Part shown: positions 43,920 through 53,197 of the stretch, one piece after another
How the letters are laid out: the number at the start of each line of letters is the position of its first letter
Position numbering within the stretch: the first letter of the stretch is position 1
Assembly (NCBI GenBank): GCA_947372235.1
Contig: CANBSW010000002.1
Span: 1-63,143 of the forward strand
DNA from: Chitinophagaceae bacterium
GTDB lineage: Bacteria; Bacteroidota; Bacteroidia; Chitinophagales; Chitinophagaceae
Length of the DNA: 63,143 nt
Direction of reading: 5' to 3'
The notes under the pieces: model-generated
What the model was told of the DNA's origin: nothing
The model's database searches: none
The model's input: the letters and a program-made list of their open reading frames with translations, nothing else
Position numbers and translations under genes: made by a program

Positions 43920-46900
43920 ATGCATCCATTCATAGAAGGCATAGCCAAAAAATTCAAACAGTTTAAACCCACCAGTTGGGCTGTTGATAATCGCACGGCT
44001 GTTTATATTATTACCATACTGATCTCATTGTATGGTCTTACCAAATTTAATACACTGCCGAGAGAGCAGTTCCCGGATATTGTGGTTCCTACCATCAGTG
44101 TAAACACGGTGTATTTTGGTACATCGCCCAAAGACATGGAGAACCTGGTAACCAGGCCCATTGAAAAGCAACTGAAAGGGATTAGCGGAGCTAAAGTGAA
44201 GAAGATCCAATCTACTTCACAACAGGATTTTTCGTTGATCATTGTAGAGTTTGATACAGATGTAAAAACAGATATCGCCAAACAAAAAGTAAAGGATGCG
44301 ATTGATAAGGCGCAGACCGATCTGCCCAATGACCTTACACAACAACCCAATGTAAAGGAATTTGATTTCAGTGAGATGCCTATCATGTATGTAAACGTGA
44401 GTGGTGAATATGATGGCATGACATTGAAAAGATTTGCAGATAAAATGCAGGACCGGTTTGAAGAGCTCACAGAAATTAACCGTGCCGATATTGTGGGTGC
44501 ACCGGAAAGAGAGATACAGATCAATGTAGACCCTTTTAAAATGCAGGCCGCAAAACTTTCTTTCACTGATATCGCCAACGCCATTAATTACGAGAACAGG
44601 GATATCAGCGGTGGTCTGGTGGAAGTGGGTGAAATGAAAAGAACCATCCGTGTAAAAGGCCAGTTTGTTACTGCGCTGGATATGCAAAACCTGGTGGTTA
44701 AAAATTTACAGGCTGCCCCCATTTACCTGCGCGATGTTGCAGAGATCAAAGACACTGTAAAAGAAACTGAAAACTTTGCCCGTTTAGATGGTGAGAATGT
44801 AGTAACACTAAACATTGTAAAACGCAGTGGTGAGAACCTGATCAATGCCGCAGAAAAGATCCAGAAGATTGTGGCAGATATGAAAGAGAAAAAAGAACTG
44901 CCCCCGAATTTGAAGATCGTGATCACCGGCGACCAGAGTGTACAAACCAAAACATCCTTTAATGATCTGGTAAATACGATCATTATCGGTTTCATACTTG
45001 TATTGATTGTATTGATGTTCTTTATGGGTGTTACCAATGCATTCTTTGTGGCACTTAGCGTACCATTAAGCGTGTTTGTTGCATTCCTGTTCTTACCCGC
45101 GGCAGATTATATAGTGGGTACGCACGTAACCTTAAACTTTATTGTGTTGTTTGCCCTATTGTTTGGGTTGGGAATCATTGTGGATGATGCAATTGTGGTA
45201 ATTGAGAATACACACCGTATTTACAATAATGGTAAGGTAAAAGTGCAACGTGCCGCCAAAGAAGCGGCGGGTGAAGTGTTTATCCCGGTATTGGCCGGAA
45301 CCTTAACCACGCTCGCACCATTCTTCCCTTTATTGTTATGGAAAGGATTGATTGGTAAGTTCATGATTTATCTGCCAACCATGTTGATCTTAACATTGGC
45401 TGCATCATTGATCGTTGCCTTTATTATGAACCCTGTTTTTGCGGTAAGCTTTATGCGTCCCGAAGGAAGGGAATATGAAGAAAAGAAAAATACTATTTTC
45501 AGAAAACCATTGTTCTGGACAGTGATTGGTTTTGGATTATTATTCAATCTCGCGGGCTGGCACGGCTTTGGAAATTTCCTGTTAACAATGTCGGTCATGA
45601 TGGTATTAAACCGTTATGTATTGCGCGGAATTATCCATGTGTTCCAGGAAAGAATATTACCAGGTTTAATGAACCGTTATGAAAAAATGTTGCATTGGGT
45701 ATTAAAAGGCGCAAGGCCAGCCAGGTTATTATTATGGTTATTCCTCTTGTTCCCTATTTCATTGATCATGCTGATGGTTCGAAACAACCCGAAACCTTTC
45801 TTTCCAAGTGGTGACCCACATTTTGTATATGTATATTTAAAAATGCCCATCGGAACCAAAACATCTGCTACCGATTCTGTAACACGTATTCTGGAAGCAC
45901 GTGTGAGAAAAGTATTGGAAAAAGAAAAACCAGGCACTCCCGGTTCTATCGTTGAAAGTATTATTACAAACGTAGCGGTAAGCGCCAACAACCCGAGAGA
46001 TAATAACCGAAGCGTACAAAGTAATCTTGGAAGAATACAGGTTTCATTTGTACAATATGAAGAACGTAATGGTAAATCAACCGGTCCGTTATTAACAGCT
46101 ATACGTGAACAGATGAAAGGTATTCCGGGTGCAAGTATTGAAGTAGGGCAGGAAGATGCAGGTCCGCCAACAGATCCTCCCGTTAACATTGAGATCGCTG
46201 GTGATAATTTTGACGAGATCTCCAAAGTTGCCTACGATCTGCAAAATCATCTCGATACCAACCGTATTGCAGGTATTGATGCATTGAAAATGGATGTTGA
46301 TTTACAGAACCCCGAGATCACTATCAACATAGATCGTGAAAGGGCTTTGCGCGAAGGTATCAGTACCGCACAAATTGGTATGGAAATCCGCGCAGCTGTA
46401 TTTGGTAAAGAAGCCAGCAAATTAAAAGATGGGGAAGACGAGTATAAGATCCAGATCCGCTATAATATGTTACAACGCAACAATATCAGCGACCTGATGA
46501 ATATGCGTTTAACTTTCCGTGATATGAGCACCATGGGTATCAAACAGGTTCCATTAAATGCCGTAGCTACTGTTGATTACACCAATACATCAGGCGGCAT
46601 CAAACGTAAGAATGCGAAACGTACCATACAGATCCAATCAAATGTTACCAATCCCGCATTGGTTGGTCCGGTGAATGCAGAGCTTGCCAAAAAGATTGCA
46701 GATTTTAAGAGCAAAACAAAAATACCTGCCGATGTAACCATTAATCAAACGGGTGAAAGTGAGCAACAGGCAGAGACCATGAGCTTTCTGGGTGTTTCAT
46801 TGATCACAGCTTTGTTACTTATTTTCCTGATCCTGGTATTACAGTTTAACAGTTTGAGTAAACCGTTTATTGTATTAACAGAAATCTTCTTTTCCATCAT

Positions 46901-47471
46901 AGGTGTGTTTATCGGTTATGCGGTAACTGGTATGTCGATGGCGATGATCATGGTAGGTGTGGGTATTATTGGACTTGCGGGTATTGTAATCAAGAACGGT
47001 ATTTTATTGATTGAATTCACAGATGAATTGCGTGGAAGAGGTTATAAAACAAGGGCAGCAGCCATTGAAGCAGGTAAGATCCGTATCATTCCGGTAATGT
47101 TAACTGCATTGGCAACTATGTTGGGATTGTTACCGTTGGCAGTTGGTTTTAATATCAATTTTGCTTCCCTGTTCCAGCATGGCGCACCGCATATTTTCTT
47201 TGGTGGTGATAGTGTGGTGTTCTGGGGACCGTTAAGCTGGACAATCATTTTTGGATTGATCTTTGCATTCTTCTTAACCCTGGTAATGGTACCAAGTATG
47301 TATATCATCAGTGAAAGATTAAGAAGACCGATGGAAAAATTCTACGGCACCAAATTCGTTGCCCTCTTAGGTTTCTTAGGACCGTTCTTCTTTATCACAG
47401 TTGGAATTATGTACCTCGTGAGAAGAATACAGGGTAAAAAAGTTTGGATGGGACAACCTAAAAAAGCATAA
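43920..47471 (+). CDS. RND-family inner-membrane efflux transporter
   Basis: A 1183-residue pump of the AcrB/HAE1 superfamily. TM1 is followed by the porter loop (PREQFPDIVVPTISVNTVYF), then TM2-6 with the proton-relay Asp pair in GLGIIVDDAIVVIENTHRI, and the second half repeats the plan (EIFFSIIGVFIGYAVTGMSM, GLAGIVIKNGILLIEF). It is about 130 residues longer than AcrB. The excess is a membrane-rich insertion between the halves (about 530-620) and a hydrophobic C-terminal tail with one more membrane segment. Substrates cannot be read from sequence. It is the last gene of the operon, followed by a strong terminator. Confidence 0.94.
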   Translation: MHPFIEGIAKKFKQFKPTSWAVDNRTAVYIITILISLYGLTKFNTLPREQFPDIVVPTISVNTVYFGTSPKDMENLVTRPIEKQLKGISGAKVKKIQSTSQQDFSLIIVEFDTDVKTDIAKQKVKDAIDKAQTDLPNDLTQQPNVKEFDFSEMPIMYVNVSGEYDGMTLKRFADKMQDRFEELTEINRADIVGAPEREIQINVDPFKMQAAKLSFTDIANAINYENRDISGGLVEVGEMKRTIRVKGQFVTALDMQNLVVKNLQAAPIYLRDVAEIKDTVKETENFARLDGENVVTLNIVKRSGENLINAAEKIQKIVADMKEKKELPPNLKIVITGDQSVQTKTSFNDLVNTIIIGFILVLIVLMFFMGVTNAFFVALSVPLSVFVAFLFLPAADYIVGTHVTLNFIVLFALLFGLGIIVDDAIVVIENTHRIYNNGKVKVQRAAKEAAGEVFIPVLAGTLTTLAPFFPLLLWKGLIGKFMIYLPTMLILTLAASLIVAFIMNPVFAVSFMRPEGREYEEKKNTIFRKPLFWTVIGFGLLFNLAGWHGFGNFLLTMSVMMVLNRYVLRGIIHVFQERILPGLMNRYEKMLHWVLKGARPARLLLWLFLLFPISLIMLMVRNNPKPFFPSGDPHFVYVYLKMPIGTKTSATDSVTRILEARVRKVLEKEKPGTPGSIVESIITNVAVSANNPRDNNRSVQSNLGRIQVSFVQYEERNGKSTGPLLTAIREQMKGIPGASIEVGQEDAGPPTDPPVNIEIAGDNFDEISKVAYDLQNHLDTNRIAGIDALKMDVDLQNPEITINIDRERALREGISTAQIGMEIRAAVFGKEASKLKDGEDEYKIQIRYNMLQRNNISDLMNMRLTFRDMSTMGIKQVPLNAVATVDYTNTSGGIKRKNAKRTIQIQSNVTNPALVGPVNAELAKKIADFKSKTKIPADVTINQTGESEQQAETMSFLGVSLITALLLIFLILVLQFNSLSKPFIVLTEIFFSIIGVFIGYAVTGMSMAMIMVGVGIIGLAGIVIKNGILLIEFTDELRGRGYKTRAAAIEAGKIRIIPVMLTALATMLGLLPLAVGFNINFASLFQHGAPHIFFGGDSVVFWGPLSWTIIFGLIFAFFLTLVMVPSMYIISERLRRPMEKFYGTKFVALLGFLGPFFFITVGIMYLVRRIQGKKVWMGQPKKA

Positions 47472-47515
47472 ATAAAATAAGAGAATTGTACAGTTTGTTT
47501 TGGGTTTATAATCAG

Positions 47516-47544
47516 ACCGCCCCTCAATTGAGGGGCGGTTTTTG
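47516..47544 (+). terminator. Intrinsic terminator of the efflux operon
   Basis: ACCGCCCCTCAA (47516-47527) pairs perfectly with TTGAGGGGCGGT (47528-47539), then U5. It lies 44 nt after the RND pump stop. Confidence 0.93.
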
Positions 47545-47585
47545 TTTGGCTAAATCAGGTATAAATACGCTTGCATATTTTAAAA

Positions 47586-48053
47586 AATCTGTGTAAATCT
47601 GTGCATCTGTGGCAAAAAAATAAAGATGACAAACGCAAATCAAATCTATCCATTACAAGAGGAAACAAAACTCCTCATCGGCATTGCATTTGAAATACAT
47701 TCCATACTCGGGAAAGGCTTTCTCGAAATCGTATATAAAGACGCAATGGAGTACGAATTAAAAAAACGATCATTTATATATGAAAGGGAAAAAGAGTATA
47801 TCGTTAATTATAAAGAGATTATTCTTCCACATAAATTTTATGCAGATTTTGTAGTATTCGATAAAGTTATCATTGAAATAAAAGCTCAGGAAGGAATTGC
47901 AGATGTGCACTATTCCCAAACACTTAATTATTTAAGAGTATCTGGATGTAAGGTAGGATTGATACTAAATTTTGGTGAGGGTTCTTTGAAAGTGAAGCGG
48001 GTGATTTTATAAGGAGGATAGGATTGCCACAGATGCACAGATTTTCACAGATT
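47586..48053. mobile_element. 468-bp unit with 29-bp inverted terminal repeats around a GxxExxY gene
   Basis: The left repeat (47586-47614) and the right repeat (48025-48053) are inverse complements at 28 of 29 positions (word ATCTGTGCATCTGTGGCA). They sit 11 nt before the start codon and 12 nt after the stop codon of the enclosed gene, so the unit consists of little else. No transposase is encoded. I infer a non-autonomous mobile or repeat-borne cassette; no target-site duplication is obvious. Confidence 0.68.
47626..48012 (+). CDS. GxxExxY protein, PD-(D/E)XK nuclease-like
   Basis: A 128-residue protein with the family motif G31-FL-E34-IV-Y37. A nuclease-type core is visible: D74 in FYADFVVFD and E84-x-K86 in VIIEIKA, preceded by the conserved Glu of the first helix. 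A C-terminal VHYSQTLNYLRVSGCKVGLILNFG completes the fold. The family is common and scattered in Bacteroidota and other phyla with no established function; cleavage activity is inferred from the fold only. The gene is enclosed by near-perfect inverted repeats, which suggests horizontal or intragenomic movement. Confidence 0.85.
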   Translation: MTNANQIYPLQEETKLLIGIAFEIHSILGKGFLEIVYKDAMEYELKKRSFIYEREKEYIVNYKEIILPHKFYADFVVFDKVIIEIKAQEGIADVHYSQTLNYLRVSGCKVGLILNFGEGSLKVKRVIL

Positions 48054-48057
48054 ATTT

Positions 48058-48089
48058 TGAAAAGTGCAGCTCCTTTCGGAACTGCACTT
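48058..48089 (-). terminator. Intrinsic terminator of the M16 peptidase gene
   Basis: In the minus sense AAGTGCAG(T)TCC and GGA(G)CTGCACTT form a 12-bp stem with one mismatch and a 4-nt loop, followed by UUUU. It lies 15 nt after the M16 stop and next to the right end of the GxxExxY unit. Confidence 0.8.
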
Positions 48090-48103
48090 ACATTAAAAAT
48101 ATT

Positions 48104-51010
48104 TTACAATTTCCCCATCTCCTTCCCATCTGCATCCAACTCTATAATATCATACCCCAGGCGTTTGAGGCCGGGGAGGATGAGTTGCTTATCTCCCACA
48201 AGTAGGATATTCATTTTGGTTACATCGAGGTATTTTTTGGCGATACCATCGATTTCTTTTTTGGTGATGTTGTTTAAGATCGCATTTTGTTTACTCACAA
48301 AATCACCTGGTAAATTATACTCCAGTATACGACCTATAAAACCTGCTTTCTGCTGGCCGGTTTCATAATTACGGGCATCACTTTGGCCAATTGATTTTTT
48401 CATGAAAGCCAGTTCATCTTCCGTAACCCCACCGGCTGCATAATTTTTAATTTCTTTCATCACTTCATACAAAGCACTGTCTGTAGCTTTTGCCAAAATA
48501 CCACTGCTAAACGTAAAACTTCCTGTGTATTTGTTACCTGCAAAACTGCTGCGTGCTCCATAGGTCCAGCCTTTGTCTTCACGCAGATTTAAATTAACCC
48601 GGCTGTTGAAGGCACCACCCAAATTATAATTGGTTAATATGGCTCTGTAATATTCTCCCGTAGCATCATACGTTAATCCGGTAATATTTCCCACCCTGAA
48701 TTCTGTTTGTGCCGCTTTAGGGACATTGACCAGATAGATCTTTGTTTTTTCAATGCCCGGTGCAGCTGGTGGTGCAGGGATAGTGAATGTTCTTACAGGC
48801 AATTTATTTAAGAAAGCAAGTTTTGGTAAAATTTCTGCCTGCTTAATATCACCTACAATTATAATTTTCCCATCTTCTGATGTGATATAGGTATCATAAT
48901 ACTGCTGTATATCTGCGAAGCTGATATTATTAATTGTTTCAGCAGTTCCTGTTTCCGGTATGGCTAAAATATGTTTGCTGCCATAATTCAGTTTCGCAAA
49001 AACGGTAGTTGCAATATTAGTGGGTTGTGTACGGCCACTCTGTAAACGCTGTGCCAGTTGTCTTTTGATACGGGTAAATGCTTCTTCACTGAATTTAGGG
49101 TTCATCATTCGCTCTTCCAGCAATTGCAAAGTTCTATCAAGGTTTTTCTTGAGCGTTTGTACGGTAAAGACAATATTTTCATTGCTGTTACTGATACCAA
49201 CTGAGCTACCCAATTTTTCCAACTCTGCTGAAAATTGTTCTGCCGTATAATTTTTGGTATCCTCATTCATCATCGAAGCAAACAGGTTTACCCAGCCTGC
49301 TTTCGATGGATTATTGGCCTCCAGAAAAGTGCCGCCTTTTAATGATACATTCAGCGTTACCGTTGGGATCTCTGTATTTTCTGTACCAATTACTTTGATC
49401 TTATTAGGCAAAGTGCTTGTCCAATAAGCAGGAACTTTTACAACAGGATTAGGTCCACTGCCGGGTATCTTACTACGGTCAAAATTATCTTTTGCTTTTA
49501 CATATTTCAATCCAGCATACCCATAATTAGGCGCTTTGTATTTTGATTGATCGGGTACATAATTATCCGCTGCTGCTTTTGCATTCTCCTGTCCTTTGGT
49601 TACCACACTTACCACCAGTCTGTGTTTATCTTTGATGTATTTGTTGTACACACGCATCACATCTTCTTTGGTAACACTGCTGTACATTTTGATAAGTGTA
49701 CCAATCATGTTTGGATTACCTGCAAAAGTTTGAAAAGCGGCCAGCTGGTTTACTTTTCCTGATACACTTGCCAGTCCGTTGATGTTTCTGTTTTCATTGG
49801 CACTCTTGAATTTTTCAATGTCTTCATCGGTAATACCTCTTTTTTCAAACTCGGCAAAAGCCTGTCCTACCAGTTGTTCCATTTCTGCCAGATTTTTTCC
49901 GGGATACGGTGTTACAGAAACAGAGAACTCACCGGCCAACTCACTCAGCTGACTGCTCGCACTTGCCGATAGAGCTTTCTGGTCTTTAATCAGGAACTGA
50001 TAAAAAACCGAGTTGCGGTTTCCACCGCCTCCGCCACCTCTTCCTCCTCCACCGCCGCGACCACCGCCACCTCCCCCGCCTCCACCTAATACCTGTGAGA
50101 GGCAAGCCAATGCTGCCATATCAGGATTGTATTCTGCAACGGTAGGATATACAATGCGCAATTGCGGTGTTCTGGCATAATTATCTACATAGCTAACATA
50201 CCTGTCTTTTTCAATTACAACCGGTGCCAGTTTTACAGAACTTACTTCAGGACAACGGGGGATAGAACCAAAATATTTATCCGCCAGTTTAATCACATCT
50301 GCGGTACTGATATCACCGCCAACCGTTAAAGTGGCATTGTTAGGCCCATACCAACGGAGAAAGAAATTCTTCAGATCATTTACACTCACACGATTCAATT
50401 CTTCAATATAACCAATGGTTAACCATGAATAAGGATGACCATAAGGATATAGATTTCTGGCTGTTACTTCGCCTGTTAATCCGTAAGGTTGGTTATCATA
50501 GTTCTGTCCGCGTTCATTTTTTACTGTGGCTCTCTGCACTTCAAATTTTTGCTGGGTAACAGCATCCATTAAAAAACCCATACGGTCAGATTCCAGCCAT
50601 AACATTTTTTCCAGCTGGTTACTGGGTACCGTTTCGTAATAATTGGTACGGTCTTTATTGGTAGACCCATTCAATGTTCCACCGGATTCGGTTACTACTT
50701 TAAAATGCTGTTCATCCGCCACATGATCGCTACCCTGAAACATCATGTGTTCGAAGAAATGCGCAAAACCGCTCTTACCAATTTCTTCGCGCGCCGAACC
50801 AACATGATAGGTAACATCTACGTGCACCACAGGATCGCTGTGGTCTTCATGAACAACAATGGTTAATCCATTGGGTAAAACATATTTTTCATAAGGTATC
50901 ACCAGTTCAGTTCCTTTACGGGTGATCTTTTCCACCAGTTTGGCCTGGCTAAAGATGAGTGAGGGAATGACCAGACAGATAAATGCCGGCAGCATTAGTT
51001 TGAATCTCAT
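48104..51010 (-). CDS. Fused two-domain M16 zinc metallopeptidase
   Basis: A 968-residue exported protein (signal peptide MRFKLMLPAFICLVIPSLIFSQ). The N-terminal M16 unit has the inverted zinc motif H84-FF-E87-H88 and the third ligand in KNERGQNYDN (Glu 166), so it is catalytic. The C-terminal unit (from about 540, PNKIKVIGTENTEIPTVTLN) lacks HxxEH, as usual for the second half of the clam-shell. Residues 309-330 are almost pure glycine with two Arg, an insertion not expected in the fold. It probably degrades peptides in the periplasm. It is a single gene, divergent from the AIM24 protein gene. Confidence 0.94.
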   Translation of the reverse strand: MRFKLMLPAFICLVIPSLIFSQAKLVEKITRKGTELVIPYEKYVLPNGLTIVVHEDHSDPVVHVDVTYHVGSAREEIGKSGFAHFFEHMMFQGSDHVADEQHFKVVTESGGTLNGSTNKDRTNYYETVPSNQLEKMLWLESDRMGFLMDAVTQQKFEVQRATVKNERGQNYDNQPYGLTGEVTARNLYPYGHPYSWLTIGYIEELNRVSVNDLKNFFLRWYGPNNATLTVGGDISTADVIKLADKYFGSIPRCPEVSSVKLAPVVIEKDRYVSYVDNYARTPQLRIVYPTVAEYNPDMAALACLSQVLGGGGGGGGGRGGGGGRGGGGGGNRNSVFYQFLIKDQKALSASASSQLSELAGEFSVSVTPYPGKNLAEMEQLVGQAFAEFEKRGITDEDIEKFKSANENRNINGLASVSGKVNQLAAFQTFAGNPNMIGTLIKMYSSVTKEDVMRVYNKYIKDKHRLVVSVVTKGQENAKAAADNYVPDQSKYKAPNYGYAGLKYVKAKDNFDRSKIPGSGPNPVVKVPAYWTSTLPNKIKVIGTENTEIPTVTLNVSLKGGTFLEANNPSKAGWVNLFASMMNEDTKNYTAEQFSAELEKLGSSVGISNSNENIVFTVQTLKKNLDRTLQLLEERMMNPKFSEEAFTRIKRQLAQRLQSGRTQPTNIATTVFAKLNYGSKHILAIPETGTAETINNISFADIQQYYDTYITSEDGKIIIVGDIKQAEILPKLAFLNKLPVRTFTIPAPPAAPGIEKTKIYLVNVPKAAQTEFRVGNITGLTYDATGEYYRAILTNYNLGGAFNSRVNLNLREDKGWTYGARSSFAGNKYTGSFTFSSGILAKATDSALYEVMKEIKNYAAGGVTEDELAFMKKSIGQSDARNYETGQQKAGFIGRILEYNLPGDFVSKQNAILNNITKKEIDGIAKKYLDVTKMNILLVGDKQLILPGLKRLGYDIIELDADGKEMGKL

Positions 51011-51135
51011 AACAGTAGTTTTAGGTTTTAGAGAGTAGGAAAGTTAGCTAAAAAAATAAAGGACTGCAACCGCTTATCCCACACAGGGCTTGTATCTACC
51101 GTTCTCTTTATTAATTTCACCGAAAAATAAACCGC

Positions 51136-51936
51136 ATGATACAGAACCACGAAATAGACTACCGCATTTTTGGTGAAGAAATGCAATATGTAGAAGTAGA
51201 ACTGGACCCCAACGAATCGGCCATTGCAGAGCCGGGCGCTTTTATGATGATGGATGACGGCATTACCATGGAAACATTGTTTGGCGATGGCAGTCAGCAA
51301 CAAAACAGCGGCGGCCTGCTGGGTAAATTATTAAATGCCGGAAAACGGGTATTAGTGGGTGAAAATTTATTCATGACAGCTTTTACCAATGTGGCACAGG
51401 GTAAGCGACATGTAAGTTTTGCATCGCCTTACCCTGGAAAAATCATTCCACTCAATCTGCAACAATTGGGTAACCGGATCATTTGCCAGAAAGATGCTTT
51501 TTTATGCGCAGCAAAAGGTGTGAGTATTGGAATCGAATTTCAACGTAAGCTGGGAACCGGATTATTTGGAGGCGAAGGTTTTATCATGGAAAAAATAGAA
51601 GGTGATGGCATGGCTTTTTTACATGCCTGCGGACATGTACTGAAAAAAGACCTTCAGCCCGGAGAACTCTTAAAAATAGATACCGGTTGTATTGTAGGAT
51701 TTACTTCAACCGTGGATTATGATATTCAATTTATCGGCGGCATCAAGAACACCATTTTTGGCGGTGAAGGATTGTTCTTTGCCACACTTCGCGGGCCAGG
51801 AACAGTTTGGATACAAACCCTGCCCATCAGCCGTTTGGCAGGACGTATTTTACAATATGCAACCACAAGTAGAAGAGAGGAAGGAAGTGTGTTGGGTGGA
51901 TTAGGTAATTTATTGGATGGGGATGGATGGAGATAA
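51136..51936 (+). CDS. AIM24 / TIGR00266 family protein
   Basis: A 266-residue soluble beta-rich protein with the family's landmarks: VEVELDPNESAIAEPGAFMMMDDGI near the start, FASPYPGKIIPLNL, KDAFLCAAKGVSIGIEFQRKLGTGLFGGEGF, HACGHVLKKDLQPGE and TGCIVGFTSTVDYDIQFIGGIKNTIFGGEGLFFATLRGPGTVWIQTLP. The bacterial function is unknown; the yeast relative is a mitochondrial inner-membrane organiser. The stop codon directly abuts an inverted repeat shared with the convergent aminotransferase gene. Confidence 0.9.
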   Translation: MIQNHEIDYRIFGEEMQYVEVELDPNESAIAEPGAFMMMDDGITMETLFGDGSQQQNSGGLLGKLLNAGKRVLVGENLFMTAFTNVAQGKRHVSFASPYPGKIIPLNLQQLGNRIICQKDAFLCAAKGVSIGIEFQRKLGTGLFGGEGFIMEKIEGDGMAFLHACGHVLKKDLQPGELLKIDTGCIVGFTSTVDYDIQFIGGIKNTIFGGEGLFFATLRGPGTVWIQTLPISRLAGRILQYATTSRREEGSVLGGLGNLLDGDGWR

Positions 51937-52035
51937 TTTGAAAATGTGGCAATTTGAGAATTTGAAAATGAATGGGCTGATTTGTACGTTTTAAAAAAAC
52001 ATTTTCAAATTGCCACATTTTCAAATTTTCAAATT
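51935..52035. repeat. Inverted repeat between convergent genes, AATTTGAAAATGTGGC family
   Basis: Two 36-nt arms (51935-51970 and 52000-52035) share the words AATTTGAAAATG and TGTGGCAATTTGA in inverted orientation, with the words permuted. The right arm encodes the last four residues (NLKI) and the stop of the aminotransferase gene on the minus strand. Confidence 0.75.
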
Positions 52036-53184
52036 ATGCAACTTAGCAACTGCGCGCTGTAACGTTTCTTCCTTCTTTGCAAAACAAAAACGCAATACTT
52101 TATTATCTTCCCCATTTTTATAAAAAGCAGAAACTGGAATGGTGGCAATACCATAGTCTTTGGTTAAACGGATAGCGAGGTCTTTATCGGCTTCGTTACT
52201 AAAATTTGCGTAGCTGTAACACTCAAAATAACTTCCGTGTGAGGGAATGCATTTGAATGGCGTTGCTTTCATCAATTCCCTGAAAAAATCTCTTTTTTGT
52301 TGCAGAAATACTCCAAGACTTTTATAAGCATCTTCGTTCAAAATATATTCTGCAACTGCCACCTGCTTCGGTGTATCACAGGAAAAGCAATTGAACTGGT
52401 GCACTTTTCTGAATTCTTTCATCAATGCAGGAGAAGCAATGCAATAGCCCAGTTTCCATCCGGTACAATGATAGGTTTTGCCGAATGAGAAACAAACAAA
52501 ACTCCGTTCCATCAGATCAGGATAGCGCAACATACTTTGATGCGTAATACCGTCATAGATCAAATGTTCATATACTTCATCACTCAAAATCAGGATCTGT
52601 GTACCACTTACAATACTTCGTAATTGCTCAATATCATTTTCGCTCAATACACTCCCGGTTGGATTGTGTGGTGTATTGATCATGATCATTTTTGTTCTTG
52701 CGGTTATTTTCGCTTTTACTTCATCCCATGGAATTGAGTAGTCGGGAAATTGCAGGGAGATCAAAACCGGTATTGCACCATTGATCTCTATATTGGGAAT
52801 ATAACTGTCGTAAGCCGGTTCAAAAACAATTACTTCATCACCGGGTTGTAAAACAGTGGTGAGTGCTGTATAAATTGCATAAGTACCTCCCGGTGTAACT
52901 GTTATTTGTGTTTCAGGATCTACAGATGCATTATATGATCTCGCTGCTTTTTCTGCCAGCCTTTCACGCAGCAATGGATAGCCTGCCATATGCGTGTATT
53001 GGTTAAATCCATCTTTCATTGCTTTATCAACCAACGAAGTCAATTCTTCGCTCATTAAAAAATCAGGAAAGCCCTGGCCAAGATTTACTGCATTGTATTC
53101 AATAGCCATTTGACTCATAACAGTAAATATGGTAGTACCCACACCGGGTAATTTTGATTGTATGGAAGGAAATTTTTCTGTCAT
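52021..53184 (-). CDS. Class I aminotransferase, methionine/kynurenine type (YbdL-like)
   Basis: A 387-residue PLP enzyme: NLGQGFPDF substrate lid, NTPHNPTGSVLSENDIE, DEVYEHLIYDG, and the PLP lysine in SFGKTYHCTGWKLGYC. The pattern GKTYHCTGWK is characteristic of the methionine aminotransferase/kynurenine aminotransferase branch. It probably recycles methionine from 2-oxo-4-methylthiobutanoate. The last residues and stop codon derive from an intergenic repeat (52000-52035). It precedes nothing co-directional nearby except the large protein 13 nt upstream. Confidence 0.9.
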   Translation of the reverse strand: MTEKFPSIQSKLPGVGTTIFTVMSQMAIEYNAVNLGQGFPDFLMSEELTSLVDKAMKDGFNQYTHMAGYPLLRERLAEKAARSYNASVDPETQITVTPGGTYAIYTALTTVLQPGDEVIVFEPAYDSYIPNIEINGAIPVLISLQFPDYSIPWDEVKAKITARTKMIMINTPHNPTGSVLSENDIEQLRSIVSGTQILILSDEVYEHLIYDGITHQSMLRYPDLMERSFVCFSFGKTYHCTGWKLGYCIASPALMKEFRKVHQFNCFSCDTPKQVAVAEYILNEDAYKSLGVFLQQKRDFFRELMKATPFKCIPSHGSYFECYSYANFSNEADKDLAIRLTKDYGIATIPVSAFYKNGEDNKVLRFCFAKKEETLQRAVAKLHNLKI

Positions 53185-53197
53185 GAACAGTCCTTTA

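Noticed and set aside
43920..47471. Long minus-strand open frames across the RND pump gene
   Set aside because: They are shadows of the pump's codon pattern with no recognisable domains.
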